Positions 48,209 to 56,943 of a DNA stretch of 64,000 nt are shown here, in pieces. The DNA is from CAJXSN01 sp947492235. GTDB lineage: Bacteria; Pseudomonadota; Alphaproteobacteria; Sphingomonadales; Sphingomonadaceae. Location of the stretch: NCBI RefSeq assembly GCF_042492175.1, contig NZ_CP170453.1:1116001-1180000 (forward strand), given 5' to 3'. Below the pieces are notes generated by a model. It did no database searches, had not been told where the DNA came from, and saw only the letters and a program-made list of their open reading frames with translations. Every line of letters starts with the position of its first letter. Within the stretch, counting starts at the first letter, position 1. Made by a program: the position numbers and the translations under genes.

Positions 48209-50064
48209 GCGGCGACCTTTGCGAGACGCTTTGCGTGCACCATCAGCACCGCAAGCGCTGCGGGGGTCACACCGCGCACACGGCCCGCCGCCGCCAATGT
48301 GTCCGGCCTCGCCGTGGTGAGCTTCTCGACCATCTCGTTGGAGAGACCCGCCACATCGCGATAAGGGAAATCCGCCGCAAGCGGCACGTTCTCGCTCGCC
48401 CTCAGGTCGCGCAGCTCGGCATCCTGCCGTTCCAGATACGGGGCGTAGGCGGCATCCTCTGCCAATTCCGATGCGAGCGCACTGTCGATACCGCCCCCAA
48501 GATCCAGAGCAGAGGCCACATGGGCGAAGGCGACTGCAGGGAAACGCAACCATTCGCGCGCGGGGCGTTTTGCACCATCATCGCGGACATCCGCTCCGGC
48601 GTCGATAATAGCCCTCGACGGAAGAGCGGCGTCCAACTGGCCGTCGATGGCCGAACGCTCGGTCTCCCGCTTCTCGAACCAGCGCATGCGCTCTTCACCC
48701 AGACACCCGATCTCCAACGCAAGCGGGGTCAGGCGCGTAGCAGCGTTGTTGGCCCTCAGCCGCAGGCGGTACTCGGCGCGCGAGGTCAACATGCGGTACG
48801 GCTCGCTCACCCCGTGCAGGGTCAGATCGTCGATCATCACCGCGATATAGCTGTTTGCGCGGTCCAGCGCCGGGCCCGGCTTCTCCAATATTGTGGCCGC
48901 CGCCGAGAGACCCGCCACCAGGCCCTGTGCAGCCGCCTCCTCATAGCCCGTGGTGCCGTTGATCTGGCCGGCGCAATAGAGCCCCGGTACCTCGCCCACC
49001 ATCAACCCCCGGGTGAGCGCTCTCGGATCGATATAGTCATATTCGACGGCATAGCCCGGCACCGCCATCTCCACCGCGCCCAAGCCATCCATGCTGCGGA
49101 GCATAGCAAGCTGGACATCGACCGGCAGAGAGGTGCTGATCCCGTTGGGATAAACCGTGGCCGAATCCAAACCCTCGGGCTCCAGAAAAACTTGGTGCCC
49201 GTCACGGTCACCGAAGCGGTGGATCTTGTCTTCGATCGACGGGCAATAGCGCGGGCCTTGCGCATCAATCGCACCGGAGAACAGCGGCGAGCGGTCCAGA
49301 TTCGCCCGGATGATATCGTGGCTGCGCTCATTGGTGCGCGTGATCGCGCAGAACACTTCCGGGTTAGTGCGCGCCTGCGTGAGGTCGGACATAGTCCACC
49401 CCTCCCCGTCAGACGGCTGCTCGGGCAGCGAGGCCCAGTCAATCGTCCGGCCATCGAGCCGGGGCGGCGTCCCCGTTTTGAGCCGCGCCATCGGCAATCC
49501 GAAGTCGCGGACCTGCTGTGCCAGAAGCGTCGCCGAATCCTCTCCGACACGCCCGCCAGTCAGGATCTCCTCGCCGCGGAACAGCTTGCCGCCGAGAAAA
49601 GTCCCGGTGCACAGAATCACCGCCTGCGCATCCACAGCCGACCCGTCGGCAAGAACCACCCCGCGTGCCTCCCCGCCGGACAGCTGCAACGCCGCCACCT
49701 CGCCCTCGATAACCGAAAGCTCGGCCTGACCCTCGACAATCTCCTGCACCGCAGCCCGGAATAGTTTCCGGTCCGCCTGAATACGCGGGCCCCACACAGC
49801 GCTGCCTTTCGACCGATTGAGCATCCGGTAGTGGATCGCGGCAGCGTCAGCCGCACGGCCAATCACCCCATCAAAGGCATCGACCTCGCGGACCAGATGC
49901 CCCTTGCCCAATCCGCCAATTGCCGGATTGCAGCTCATCGCGCCGACCGTGGCACCGTCGAACGTGACCAGAGCCGTGCGCACACCCATGCGCGCAGCCG
50001 CACACGCTGCCTCGACACCAGCGTGCCCGCCGCCAACCACCAGAACATCGAACCGAGCGCTCAT
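48205..50064 (-). CDS. mnmG: tRNA uridine-5-carboxymethylaminomethyl modification enzyme MnmG
   Basis: A 619-residue FAD enzyme that with MnmE modifies wobble U34 of certain tRNAs. The FAD motif VVGGGHAGVEAACAAARMG is at the N terminus; SCNPAIGGLGKGHLVREVDAFDG, GTFLGGKLFRG, TGTPPRLDGRTIDW and YCPSIEDKIHRFGDRDGHQVFLEPEG follow, and PGLYCAGQINGTTGYEEAAAQG closes the FAD region. The family start is the ATG at 50,064, 12 codons into the open frame. Length (619) is normal. Confidence 0.97.
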   Translation of the reverse strand: MSARFDVLVVGGGHAGVEAACAAARMGVRTALVTFDGATVGAMSCNPAIGGLGKGHLVREVDAFDGVIGRAADAAAIHYRMLNRSKGSAVWGPRIQADRKLFRAAVQEIVEGQAELSVIEGEVAALQLSGGEARGVVLADGSAVDAQAVILCTGTFLGGKLFRGEEILTGGRVGEDSATLLAQQVRDFGLPMARLKTGTPPRLDGRTIDWASLPEQPSDGEGWTMSDLTQARTNPEVFCAITRTNERSHDIIRANLDRSPLFSGAIDAQGPRYCPSIEDKIHRFGDRDGHQVFLEPEGLDSATVYPNGISTSLPVDVQLAMLRSMDGLGAVEMAVPGYAVEYDYIDPRALTRGLMVGEVPGLYCAGQINGTTGYEEAAAQGLVAGLSAAATILEKPGPALDRANSYIAVMIDDLTLHGVSEPYRMLTSRAEYRLRLRANNAATRLTPLALEIGCLGEERMRWFEKRETERSAIDGQLDAALPSRAIIDAGADVRDDGAKRPAREWLRFPAVAFAHVASALDLGGGIDSALASELAEDAAYAPYLERQDAELRDLRASENVPLAADFPYRDVAGLSNEMVEKLTTARPDTLAAAGRVRGVTPAALAVLMVHAKRLAKVAA

Positions 50065-50114
50065 AGCGCCCCTATAACGCCGAACTCCGCCGTGGCCCAC
50101 CGGGATTTGCAGGA

Positions 50115-50130
50115 TGTTTCACGTGGAACA
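50115..50130. promoter_or_regulatory. parS site 3
   Basis: TGTTTCACGTGGAACA matches the parS consensus with one base changed, and equals site 1 on the other strand. It lies in the 68-base gap between mnmG and mnmE, two bases from the mnmE stop, 2.1 kb from site 2. Confidence 0.9.
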
Positions 50131-50132
50131 TC

Positions 50133-51401
50133 TCACTTCCCGATGCAGAACCGCCCGAAAAGTGTGTCGAGCATGTCCTCGGTAGCGACGGTCCCGAGAA
50201 TGCGATCGAAGGCGAAGCGGGCTGTCCGCAGGTTTTCTGCGGTCACGAGGAGATCGTGGGCGAAGCCTTCGGACAAAGCCCGCTGTGCCTCGGCCAACAA
50301 TTCGGATTGCCGCTGGTTGACGGCATGTTCCCCCGGTTTGGGCAGCATGGTGCGGGCTGTTTCGCCAAGATCGGCCAGCAATGCAGCAATGCCCTCCCCT
50401 GTTAGTCCCGACACTGTGTGACGGGCATAGGACTTACCACTGCCGCCCTCGTCACACCGTGTGGCAATCTCCCACGCTCCTTCTGGCCCCTCGCCCTCTA
50501 GCCCGAGCCACAGGATAATGTCGGCCCGCTGTACTTCCGCCTCTGCACGCGCAATGCCGATGGCTTCAATGCTGTCTGGCGTATCCGTTCTAAGACCCGC
50601 CGTATCGATCAACACAAAAGGAATGCCATCGATGGCGACCGGCCTTTCGATTGCATCGCGCGTCGTGCCGGCAATGGGTGAAACGATCGCCGCATCGGTG
50701 CGCAGGATTGCATTGAAGAGGGTGGACTTCCCGGCATTGGGAGGCCCGGCCAAGACGACCCGGATCCCGTCCTGCAACCGCTCCACCTGCGGGCGGCCCA
50801 ACAGAGACGAAATCTCTTCCTCCAGCGCGGTCCAGCCATCGGCAAAGGAAGCGGGCAATTCCCCCACATCGTCCTCGTCCGAAAAATCGAGCGCGCTCTC
50901 CACATGCGCGGACAACACCAATAAGCGTGACCGCCAATCGGCGAACAGCTGCGACTGCCCGCCGCCCGCCGCATCCACCGCCACCGCGCGCTGAAGCTCG
51001 GTCTCTGCCGAGAGCAAATCCGCCAGACCCTCGGCCTGCGCCAGATCGAGGCGACCATTCGCAAAGGCGCGCTGGGTAAACTCGCCCGCTTCGGCAGCCC
51101 GCAAACCAGTCAGCTTGGACAATCGCTCCAGCAGCGCGGCCACAACCGCACGTCCGCCATGACAATGGAGCTCGGCACAATCCTCGCCGGTGGCCGTCGC
51201 CGGTCCGGGAAACCACAGGAGCAAAGCCTCATCGAGCAGGCCACCTTCTGAATCCCGCAGCTTCGCCAGGCTGGGTCGGCGCGGCTCTGGTACTCGGCCC
51301 GCGAGGGCCTTCAGCGCGTCAGCCGCGTTAGGCCCCGAAATGCGGATAACCCCGATGGCGGCGGGCGGAGCGCCACTCGACAGGGCAAAGATCGTATCCA
51401 T
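50133..51401 (-). CDS. mnmE: tRNA modification GTPase MnmE
   Basis: A 422-residue GTPase partner of MnmG. The N-terminal tetrahydrofolate-binding domain has MDTIFALSSGAPPAAIGVIRISGP; the helical domain contains GEFTQRAFANGRLDLAQAEGLADLL. The G domain has P-loop LAGPPNAGKSTLFN near residue 220, TTRDAIE, and DTAGLR. The C terminus is FGRFCIGK, the diagnostic CxGK with the catalytic Cys. It is slightly shorter than the usual 450 residues. The gene lies upstream of mnmG on the same strand. Confidence 0.96.
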   Translation of the reverse strand: MDTIFALSSGAPPAAIGVIRISGPNAADALKALAGRVPEPRRPSLAKLRDSEGGLLDEALLLWFPGPATATGEDCAELHCHGGRAVVAALLERLSKLTGLRAAEAGEFTQRAFANGRLDLAQAEGLADLLSAETELQRAVAVDAAGGGQSQLFADWRSRLLVLSAHVESALDFSDEDDVGELPASFADGWTALEEEISSLLGRPQVERLQDGIRVVLAGPPNAGKSTLFNAILRTDAAIVSPIAGTTRDAIERPVAIDGIPFVLIDTAGLRTDTPDSIEAIGIARAEAEVQRADIILWLGLEGEGPEGAWEIATRCDEGGSGKSYARHTVSGLTGEGIAALLADLGETARTMLPKPGEHAVNQRQSELLAEAQRALSEGFAHDLLVTAENLRTARFAFDRILGTVATEDMLDTLFGRFCIGK

Positions 51402-51434
51402 GGCTCTCGCAATAATGGGCCGACAGGCGCGCGG

Positions 51435-51701
51435 TCAGTCCGTTTTGCCTTTTGACTTTGGAGTCAGCGCGCTGCCCGCAGCCATGCTGCCCTCGACGAA
51501 ATTCTGAAACATTTTCAGTCCCATCTGGCCCATCGGAGCAATCGACTTGGCAATGTCCTGCAATTGATCCGGACTGGTCACGCCCTTCATCGCCTTAGTT
51601 ACCGTGTCGACATAGACGGCATTGGCCTTGCTCACATCGGGGAGCCCCAGAAAGGCGCGCGCTTCCTCTGGCGTGCAGTCGATTTCCACGTGGACCTTCA
51701 T
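51435..51701 (-). CDS. DUF6489 family small protein
   Basis: An 88-residue protein beginning MKVHVEIDCTPEEARAFLGLPDV, with GMKSIAPMGQMG-type central part (KSIAPMGQMGLKMFQNFVEG) and a Lys-rich end. DUF6489 proteins are short and found mainly in sphingomonads and relatives; their function is unknown. It starts with GGAGGAAACGCC before the ATG, and lies 33 bases upstream of mnmE on the same strand. Confidence 0.85.
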   Translation of the reverse strand: MKVHVEIDCTPEEARAFLGLPDVSKANAVYVDTVTKAMKGVTSPDQLQDIAKSIAPMGQMGLKMFQNFVEGSMAAGSALTPKSKGKTD

Positions 51702-51812
51702 GGCGTTTCCTCCGTTTGTATTTCTGTGACCCGTTTATTGGGTTGGCGGGAACGCTTTAGCAAGCGATACCCGCCCCATATGCCCTGACACACCGATCAA
51801 GGAGTTTCCGTG

Positions 51813-52511
51813 ATGACCAGCACCGTTTCCATTCCAACCCTGTCGGGAGGGGACGAATTCTCCGCCTATGTCGCGCGGCCTGCCGGTGACGCCAAAGCCG
51901 CAATTATCGTAATTCAGGAGATATTCGGGGTGAATGCCGGAATCCGACGCAAATGCGATCTGCTGGCGGAGCAAGGCTATCTGGCAGTCGCGCCAGACCT
52001 GTTCTGGCAACTGGAGCGCGGCATCGAGCTCGATCCCGATGTGGAGCCGGAATTCAAGCGCGCGCTCGATCTGATGGGCCAGTTCGATCCCGACGGGGGC
52101 GTGCGCGATATCGAGGCCGCGATCCGCTGGGCGCGCTCAGAAACCGGCGGCAAAAAAGTCGGCGCGGTCGGTTACTGTCTTGGCGGGAAGCTGGCCTATA
52201 TGACAGCGGCGCGGACCGACAGCGATGCCAGTGTGGGCTATTACGCGGTGGGCGTTCCGGACATGCTCGGCGAGGCGAAGGCAATCGCGAACCCGCTCAT
52301 GCTCCACATCCCCGAAGAAGACGGCTTTGTGGACAAGGCCGCGCAAAAGGCCATGCATGACGGGCTGGACGATCACCCCAAGGTAACGCTCCACGATTAT
52401 CCCGGTCTCGACCACGGCTTTGCCACCCAGTTCGGTGATCGCCGCGACGACGCCGGAGCGACCCTTGCCGACGAACGCACCGATGCGTTTTTCGCGCAGC
52501 ATCTCGGCTGA
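51813..52511 (+). CDS. Dienelactone hydrolase family protein
   Basis: A 232-residue alpha/beta hydrolase of the carboxymethylenebutenolidase family. AIIVIQEIFGVNAGIRRKCDLLAEQGYLAVAPDLF supplies the oxyanion-hole segment; the nucleophile is Cys in GAVGYCLGGKLAYM, the acid lies in HIPEEDGFVDK and the His in PGLDHGFAT. The native substrate is unclear because DLH proteins are widely repurposed. AAGGAG lies eight bases before ATG 51,813; the GTG three bases earlier is less favoured. It is followed by the FMN glutamate-synthase-like gene after 8 bases. Confidence 0.9.
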   Translation: MTSTVSIPTLSGGDEFSAYVARPAGDAKAAIIVIQEIFGVNAGIRRKCDLLAEQGYLAVAPDLFWQLERGIELDPDVEPEFKRALDLMGQFDPDGGVRDIEAAIRWARSETGGKKVGAVGYCLGGKLAYMTAARTDSDASVGYYAVGVPDMLGEAKAIANPLMLHIPEEDGFVDKAAQKAMHDGLDDHPKVTLHDYPGLDHGFATQFGDRRDDAGATLADERTDAFFAQHLG

Positions 52512-52519
52512 GGCGGCGC

Positions 52520-54106
52520 ATGTCCGAAATGATCCCGTGGCGCTATGTCACCCCGCTTACCCTGCTGGCGCTTTGCGGATTGGCTCTCTGGCTTTGGCCG
52601 TGGGGCCTGATCGTCGCCGCCCCGCTCGCACTGCTTGCCGTGTGGGATTTCTTCCAATCGGATCATACCCTTAGGCGGAATTACCCGCTCGCCGCCCGCA
52701 TCCGCTGGATCATGGAAGATTTGCGCCCCTTCGCGCAGTCCTATCTGGTCGAAGGCGATCTGGAAGGCCGCCCTTTCAGCCATCAGGCCCGCGCCCTGAT
52801 CTATGCCCGCGCCAAGGGCGATCTCGACGCGCATCCGATGGGCACCGAGCTGGATGTTTACTCGGACGAATATGAATGGATGAGCCACTCCATCGCCCCC
52901 GATGCCAGCGCACCTGAGGAATGGCGGCTCGACATCGGCGCGGGCACCTGCGCCAAACCCTATTCCTCCTCTCTGCTCAACATCTCGGCGATGAGCTTCG
53001 GATCACTGTCGGCCCGTGCAATCGAGGCGCTCAACGCCGGCGCGGCGATGGGCAATTTCGCCCACAACACCGGCGAGGGCAGCATCAGCAAATACCATCG
53101 CGGACCGGGCGGTGATCTGATCTGGGAGCTGGGCAGCGGCTATTTCGGCTGCCGGGCAAAGGATGGCACATTCGATCCCGCCCAGTTCATCGACAATTCC
53201 GCCTCCGATCAGGTCAAGATGATTGAGGTGAAACTCAGCCAGGGGGCAAAGCCGGGTCATGGCGGAGTCTTGCCCGGCGAAAAAGTCACCGAAGAAATCG
53301 CCGAAGCACGCGGTGTTCCTGTCGGGGAGACCGTTACCTCTCCCGCCGCCCATTCGGCATTCTCGACCCCCATCGAGATGCTCGAATGGCTCACGAAACT
53401 GCGCGAATTGTCGGGCGGCAAGCCGGTCGGTATAAAGCTGTGCGTCGGCCAGCCGCATGAATTGATGGCGGTGGGCAAGGCGATGTTGGAAACAGGCCTT
53501 CACCCTGATTTCATTACGGTGGACGGGGCGGAAGGCGGCACGGGCGCAGCCCCGCTGGAGCTGTCGAACAGCGTCGGCATGCCGCTGCGCGAAGGGCAGA
53601 TCTGGGTGCGCAATATGCTGGTCGGCACAGGCTTCAAGGAGCGGGTCAAGATCGCCGCTTCAGGCAAGATTCACTCCGGGGCGCAAATGGCCAAAGCCTT
53701 CGCGATTGGCGCTGACTGGTGCAACGCGGCGCGGCCCTTCATGTTTTCACTGGGATGCATTCAATCGATGCAATGCCATACCGGCCACTGCCCGACCGGC
53801 GTCGCAACCCAGATCGCGTGGCGACAGGAGGGCTTGGTTGTCGAGGACAAGGCCCCCCGCGTTGCCCGTTTCCAACGCCAGACGCTGCATTCTCTGCGCG
53901 AAATTACCGTCGCGATGGGGCTGGATAATCCATGGGCCATCGAACCGCGCGACATGCGCGAGAGGATCAATGGCGCCCGCTCCGATGCTATCGACCGCGT
54001 CTATTCCTTCGTCGAGCCGGGTTCGCTTGCACAGGACCCGGACAGCACCAAGCTTGCCCATCACTGGCACGCCGCGCGGGCCGACAGCTTCAGGAGAGCC
54101 GCATGA
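52520..54106 (+). CDS. FMN-binding glutamate synthase family protein
   Basis: A 528-residue protein with two hydrophobic N-terminal segments (TPLTLLALCGLALWLWPWG, IVAAPLALLAVWDFF) and a glutamate-synthase central/FMN domain: SAMSFGSLSARAIEALN, NTGEGSISKYHRGPG, IKLCVGQPHELMAV, DFITVDGAEGGTGAAPLELS and the cluster-binding CIQSMQCHTGHCPTGVATQ. It lacks the glutaminase domain of GltB, so it is not a complete glutamate synthase. Members of this group are membrane-linked and of unknown physiological reaction. It overlaps the next gene by ATGA. Confidence 0.9.
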   Translation: MSEMIPWRYVTPLTLLALCGLALWLWPWGLIVAAPLALLAVWDFFQSDHTLRRNYPLAARIRWIMEDLRPFAQSYLVEGDLEGRPFSHQARALIYARAKGDLDAHPMGTELDVYSDEYEWMSHSIAPDASAPEEWRLDIGAGTCAKPYSSSLLNISAMSFGSLSARAIEALNAGAAMGNFAHNTGEGSISKYHRGPGGDLIWELGSGYFGCRAKDGTFDPAQFIDNSASDQVKMIEVKLSQGAKPGHGGVLPGEKVTEEIAEARGVPVGETVTSPAAHSAFSTPIEMLEWLTKLRELSGGKPVGIKLCVGQPHELMAVGKAMLETGLHPDFITVDGAEGGTGAAPLELSNSVGMPLREGQIWVRNMLVGTGFKERVKIAASGKIHSGAQMAKAFAIGADWCNAARPFMFSLGCIQSMQCHTGHCPTGVATQIAWRQEGLVVEDKAPRVARFQRQTLHSLREITVAMGLDNPWAIEPRDMRERINGARSDAIDRVYSFVEPGSLAQDPDSTKLAHHWHAARADSFRRAA

Positions 54107-54501
54107 CCACGACACACGACGCCCTCGCCGAATGGCACCAACTCGCCACTGCGCCCAATCCCGAACGACTGTCCAAGCTCGTCCACAAAAACGCGGTTTT
54201 CCACTCGCCGGTTGTTCACACTCCGCAAGCGGGGCGCGAACTGGTTGTCGCCTATCTTTCGGCCGCCGCCCAGACACTGGGGAGCCAGGACTTTCGCTAT
54301 GAACGCGAACTAGTCGACGGGCAGAACGTGATGCTGGAATTCACCTGCAGCATGGACGGAGTGCATGTGAACGGGATCGACCTCATCCGCTTCGACGAGG
54401 ATGGAAAGATCATCGATTTCAAGGTGATGGTGCGGCCACTCAAAGCCGTCAACAAGGTATGGGAATCGATGGCCGCCCAGCTTGAGCGGCAAAAGGCGTA
54501 A
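54103..54501 (+). CDS. NTF2-like/SnoaL-fold protein
   Basis: A 132-residue cone-shaped alpha+beta-barrel protein: LSKLVHKNAVFHSPVVHTPQAGRELVVAYLSAAAQTL followed by YERELVDGQNVMLEFTCSMDGVHVNGIDLIRFDEDGKIIDFKVMVRPLKAVN. The pattern is that of the nuclear transport factor 2 family, which includes SnoaL-type small-molecule enzymes and binding proteins. Overlap with the FMN protein's stop suggests they work together. Ligand unknown. Confidence 0.85.
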   Translation: MTTTHDALAEWHQLATAPNPERLSKLVHKNAVFHSPVVHTPQAGRELVVAYLSAAAQTLGSQDFRYERELVDGQNVMLEFTCSMDGVHVNGIDLIRFDEDGKIIDFKVMVRPLKAVNKVWESMAAQLERQKA

Positions 54502-54511
54502 CGCCCTTCCC

Positions 54512-54910
54512 TCAGCCCGCCGGCGCTTCGAGAAATTCCGTGACGATCTCCATGATCCCATCCGCTTCCGGCTTGCCTGCCAGATTGGCCCGGATCGCTT
54601 CCATTGCGGGAACGTCGGCGAAGGTAATCAGGCGCTTCATTTCCCAATCCGAGAAAAGCCGTTCTCGCGCGGCTTCACGATTGAGTATTTCAATGGAGTG
54701 ATGGCGCGGGTCGCGATTGAGGTCTTCGATCAGTTCCTCGATCTTGCCGGCCGGCCCCTCGATCATCTGCAGGAAGCGGTCTTCGTCATAGAGCAAAAAT
54801 CCGGTGATTTCGCGCGCCGAATTCCGCCGGGCTGAGGTTTCGACAATGTCGAACACATCACGGGCCCCGACATTTTCGCCCGCTCTGCTGCGATAGATCA
54901 GTCTTTCCAA
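54512..54910 (-). CDS. BLUF-domain blue-light photoreceptor
   Basis: A 132-residue stand-alone BLUF protein. The flavin-switch residues are present: Tyr6 in RLIYRSRA, Asn30 in ARRNSAREITGFLLYDEDR and Gln48 in FLQMIEG. Beyond the about 95-residue BLUF core a C-terminal helical part (ANLAGKPEADGIMEIVTEFLE) could be the output or dimerisation region; no effector domain is fused. It converges on the NTF2-like gene with 10 bases between stops and precedes rho by 75 bases. Light-controlled signalling through an unfused partner is inferred. Confidence 0.9.
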   Translation of the reverse strand: MERLIYRSRAGENVGARDVFDIVETSARRNSAREITGFLLYDEDRFLQMIEGPAGKIEELIEDLNRDPRHHSIEILNREAARERLFSDWEMKRLITFADVPAMEAIRANLAGKPEADGIMEIVTEFLEAPAG

Positions 54911-54984
54911 GATCCTATCCGTCTTTCCCTGACGCTTTCTCTGCGCTCGTCACAAGTCCCGAACCCGGGAGAATTGCTCCCGGT

Positions 54985-56250
54985 TTACTGGTTCATCGTA
55001 TCGAAGAAATCTTCGTTGGTCTTGGAATCCTTCATCTTGTCGAGGAGGAATTCCATCGCGTCGATGGTGCCCATCTGCATCAGGATACGGCGCAGGACCC
55101 ACATCTTCGAAAGCTTGTCCTTCTCGACCAGCAGTTCTTCCTTGCGCGTGCCTGACTTGCCGACATCGAGCGCCGGGAAGATACGCTTGTCGGCAACCTT
55201 GCGGTCGAGCACGATTTCGCTGTTACCGGTGCCCTTGAATTCCTCGAAGATAACCTCGTCCATCCGGCTGCCGGTATCGATCAGCGCCGTGGCGATGATC
55301 GACAGCGAGCCGCCTTCCTCGATGTTCCGCGCCGCACCGAAGAATCGCTTGGGGCGCTGCAGTGCATTGGCATCGACACCGCCGGTCAGCACCTTACCGG
55401 AACTGGGGACGACGGTGTTGTAGGCGCGGCCTAGGCGGGTGATTGAATCGAGCAGGATCACGACATCGCGCTTGTGCTCGACCAGACGTTTCGCTTTCTC
55501 GATCACCATTTCGGCAACCTGCACGTGGCGGGTGGCTGGCTCGTCGAAGGTGGAGGAAATCACCTCGCCCTTCACGCTGCGCTGCATGTCCGTGACTTCT
55601 TCCGGGCGTTCGTCCACCAGCAGGACCAGCAGGAACACTTCAGGATGGTTGTCGGTAATCGCCTTCGCAATGTTCTGCAGCAGCACGGTTTTACCGGTGC
55701 GCGGCGGCGCGACAATCAAGGCGCGCTGGCCTTTGCCCTGCGGCGAAATGATGTCGATCACGCGGGCGGATTTGTCGACCACAGTGGGGTCGAGCGTATC
55801 GAGTGACAGCTTCTCTTCCGGATAAAGCGGCGTGAGGTTGTCGAAATTGGTCCGCATCCGGACCGCGTCGGGATCTTCGTAATTGACGCTGGTCAGCTTG
55901 GTCAGGGCGAAATAGCGCTCGCCTTCCTTCGGCGCGCGAATTTCGCCTTCGACGGTGTCACCGGTGCGCAGGCCCGATTTGCGGACCTGATTGGGCGAGA
56001 CGTAAATATCGTCGGGCCCGGCAAGATAGCTCGCCTCGGGGCTGCGCAGGAAGCCGAAGCCATCCTGCAGCACTTCGATCGTGCCGATGCCCATGATCTT
56101 TTCGTTGTAGTCTTCGTCTTCCGCCAGTTCGCGCAGGATGCAGAACATCAGGTCCTGGCGGCGCATGGTCGATGCGCCTTCGACGTCGAGTTCTTCCGCC
56201 ATCTTGACCAGATCGGCCGGCGCTTTCAGTTTCAAGTCTTTGAGATGCAT
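54985..56250 (-). CDS. rho: Transcription termination factor Rho
   Basis: A 421-residue hexameric RNA-DNA helicase. The N-terminal LKLKAPADLVKMAEELDVEGASTMRRQDLMF is the Rho N domain, EVLQDGFGFLRSPEASYLAGPDDIYVSPNQVRKSGLRTGDTVEG the cold-shock-like primary RNA site, and the ATPase domain has Walker A VAPPRTGKTVLLQ near 182 and VILLDSITRLGRAYNT. QRPKRFFGAARNIEEGG and the end DEVIFEEFKGTGNSEIVLDRK match. Rho lying near hemE is usual in alphaproteobacteria. Confidence 0.97.
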   Translation of the reverse strand: MHLKDLKLKAPADLVKMAEELDVEGASTMRRQDLMFCILRELAEDEDYNEKIMGIGTIEVLQDGFGFLRSPEASYLAGPDDIYVSPNQVRKSGLRTGDTVEGEIRAPKEGERYFALTKLTSVNYEDPDAVRMRTNFDNLTPLYPEEKLSLDTLDPTVVDKSARVIDIISPQGKGQRALIVAPPRTGKTVLLQNIAKAITDNHPEVFLLVLLVDERPEEVTDMQRSVKGEVISSTFDEPATRHVQVAEMVIEKAKRLVEHKRDVVILLDSITRLGRAYNTVVPSSGKVLTGGVDANALQRPKRFFGAARNIEEGGSLSIIATALIDTGSRMDEVIFEEFKGTGNSEIVLDRKVADKRIFPALDVGKSGTRKEELLVEKDKLSKMWVLRRILMQMGTIDAMEFLLDKMKDSKTNEDFFDTMNQ

Positions 56251-56436
56251 TGGTATTTCCGTATTCTGGTATTTCGTAGAAAGGCCGGCACTTCCATTGG
56301 GCTTGGAGAAAGCGGGAAGCGGTGGGAGGGCGCGGTGCGTGCCTCGCGAACCGATAGCCGGTTGATGGATTGGGAATTAGGCGCGCGGCGTCCCGCCGTC
56401 AATCGCCAGAATTGCGCCGGTTGCTTTCGGCAAGGC

Positions 56437-56880
56437 TCAGAACGGTTTGACAATCACCAGCACCACCACCAGCACTGTGATGATCGCAGGAACCTCGCCC
56501 CACAGCCGCAGGGCCTTTTCGCTCAGGGGCCGTTCGCCCCGCGCCATGGCCTTCGCCTTCGCACTGATAAATCCGTGATAGCCCGACAGCGCCAGGACCA
56601 GCAGCAATTTTACATGGAACCAGCCCTGCGTGTGCGCGCCGATGGCCGACATCAACAGCAAACCCAGCACCCAGACCACAATGATGCTCGGGATCAGGAT
56701 AACGCGCTTGAGAGTCTGCGTGCGCTTTGCCCACAGCGCTTCTTCCTCGGACCCGGCAGCAGAGGCGTGCATATACAGCATCTGGCGGGGCAGGATGAAC
56801 AGGCCCGCCATCCAGAAGATCACGAAAATGATGTGACCGGCCTTCAGCCAAGCCTGAAGGAAGATAAGAGTTTCCTGCAT
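56437..56880 (-). CDS. hemJ: Protoporphyrinogen oxidase HemJ
   Basis: A 147-residue four-helix inner-membrane protein of the HemJ/CopD-related family, which oxidises protoporphyrinogen IX to protoporphyrin IX. The conserved His is in WLKAGHIIFVIFWMAGLFILPRQMLY; a basic loop (AKRTQTLKR) separates it from the second helix pair, and GWFHVKLLLVLALSGYHGFI carries a second conserved His. It sits between rho and hemE, linking it to haem synthesis. Confidence 0.92.
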   Translation of the reverse strand: MQETLIFLQAWLKAGHIIFVIFWMAGLFILPRQMLYMHASAAGSEEEALWAKRTQTLKRVILIPSIIVVWVLGLLLMSAIGAHTQGWFHVKLLLVLALSGYHGFISAKAKAMARGERPLSEKALRLWGEVPAIITVLVVVLVIVKPF

Positions 56881-56943
56881 GGTGTTAATCTAGGGGCTTC
56901 TTACTGAATCGTCACCCCCTCCCCGCATTAATCGCTGCGTTTG

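Noticed and set aside
51679..51696. CCACGTGG core in the DUF6489 gene start region as a fourth parS
   Set aside because: Only the CACGTG core and a few flanking bases match; about 10 of 16 positions agree with parS, within a coding sequence.
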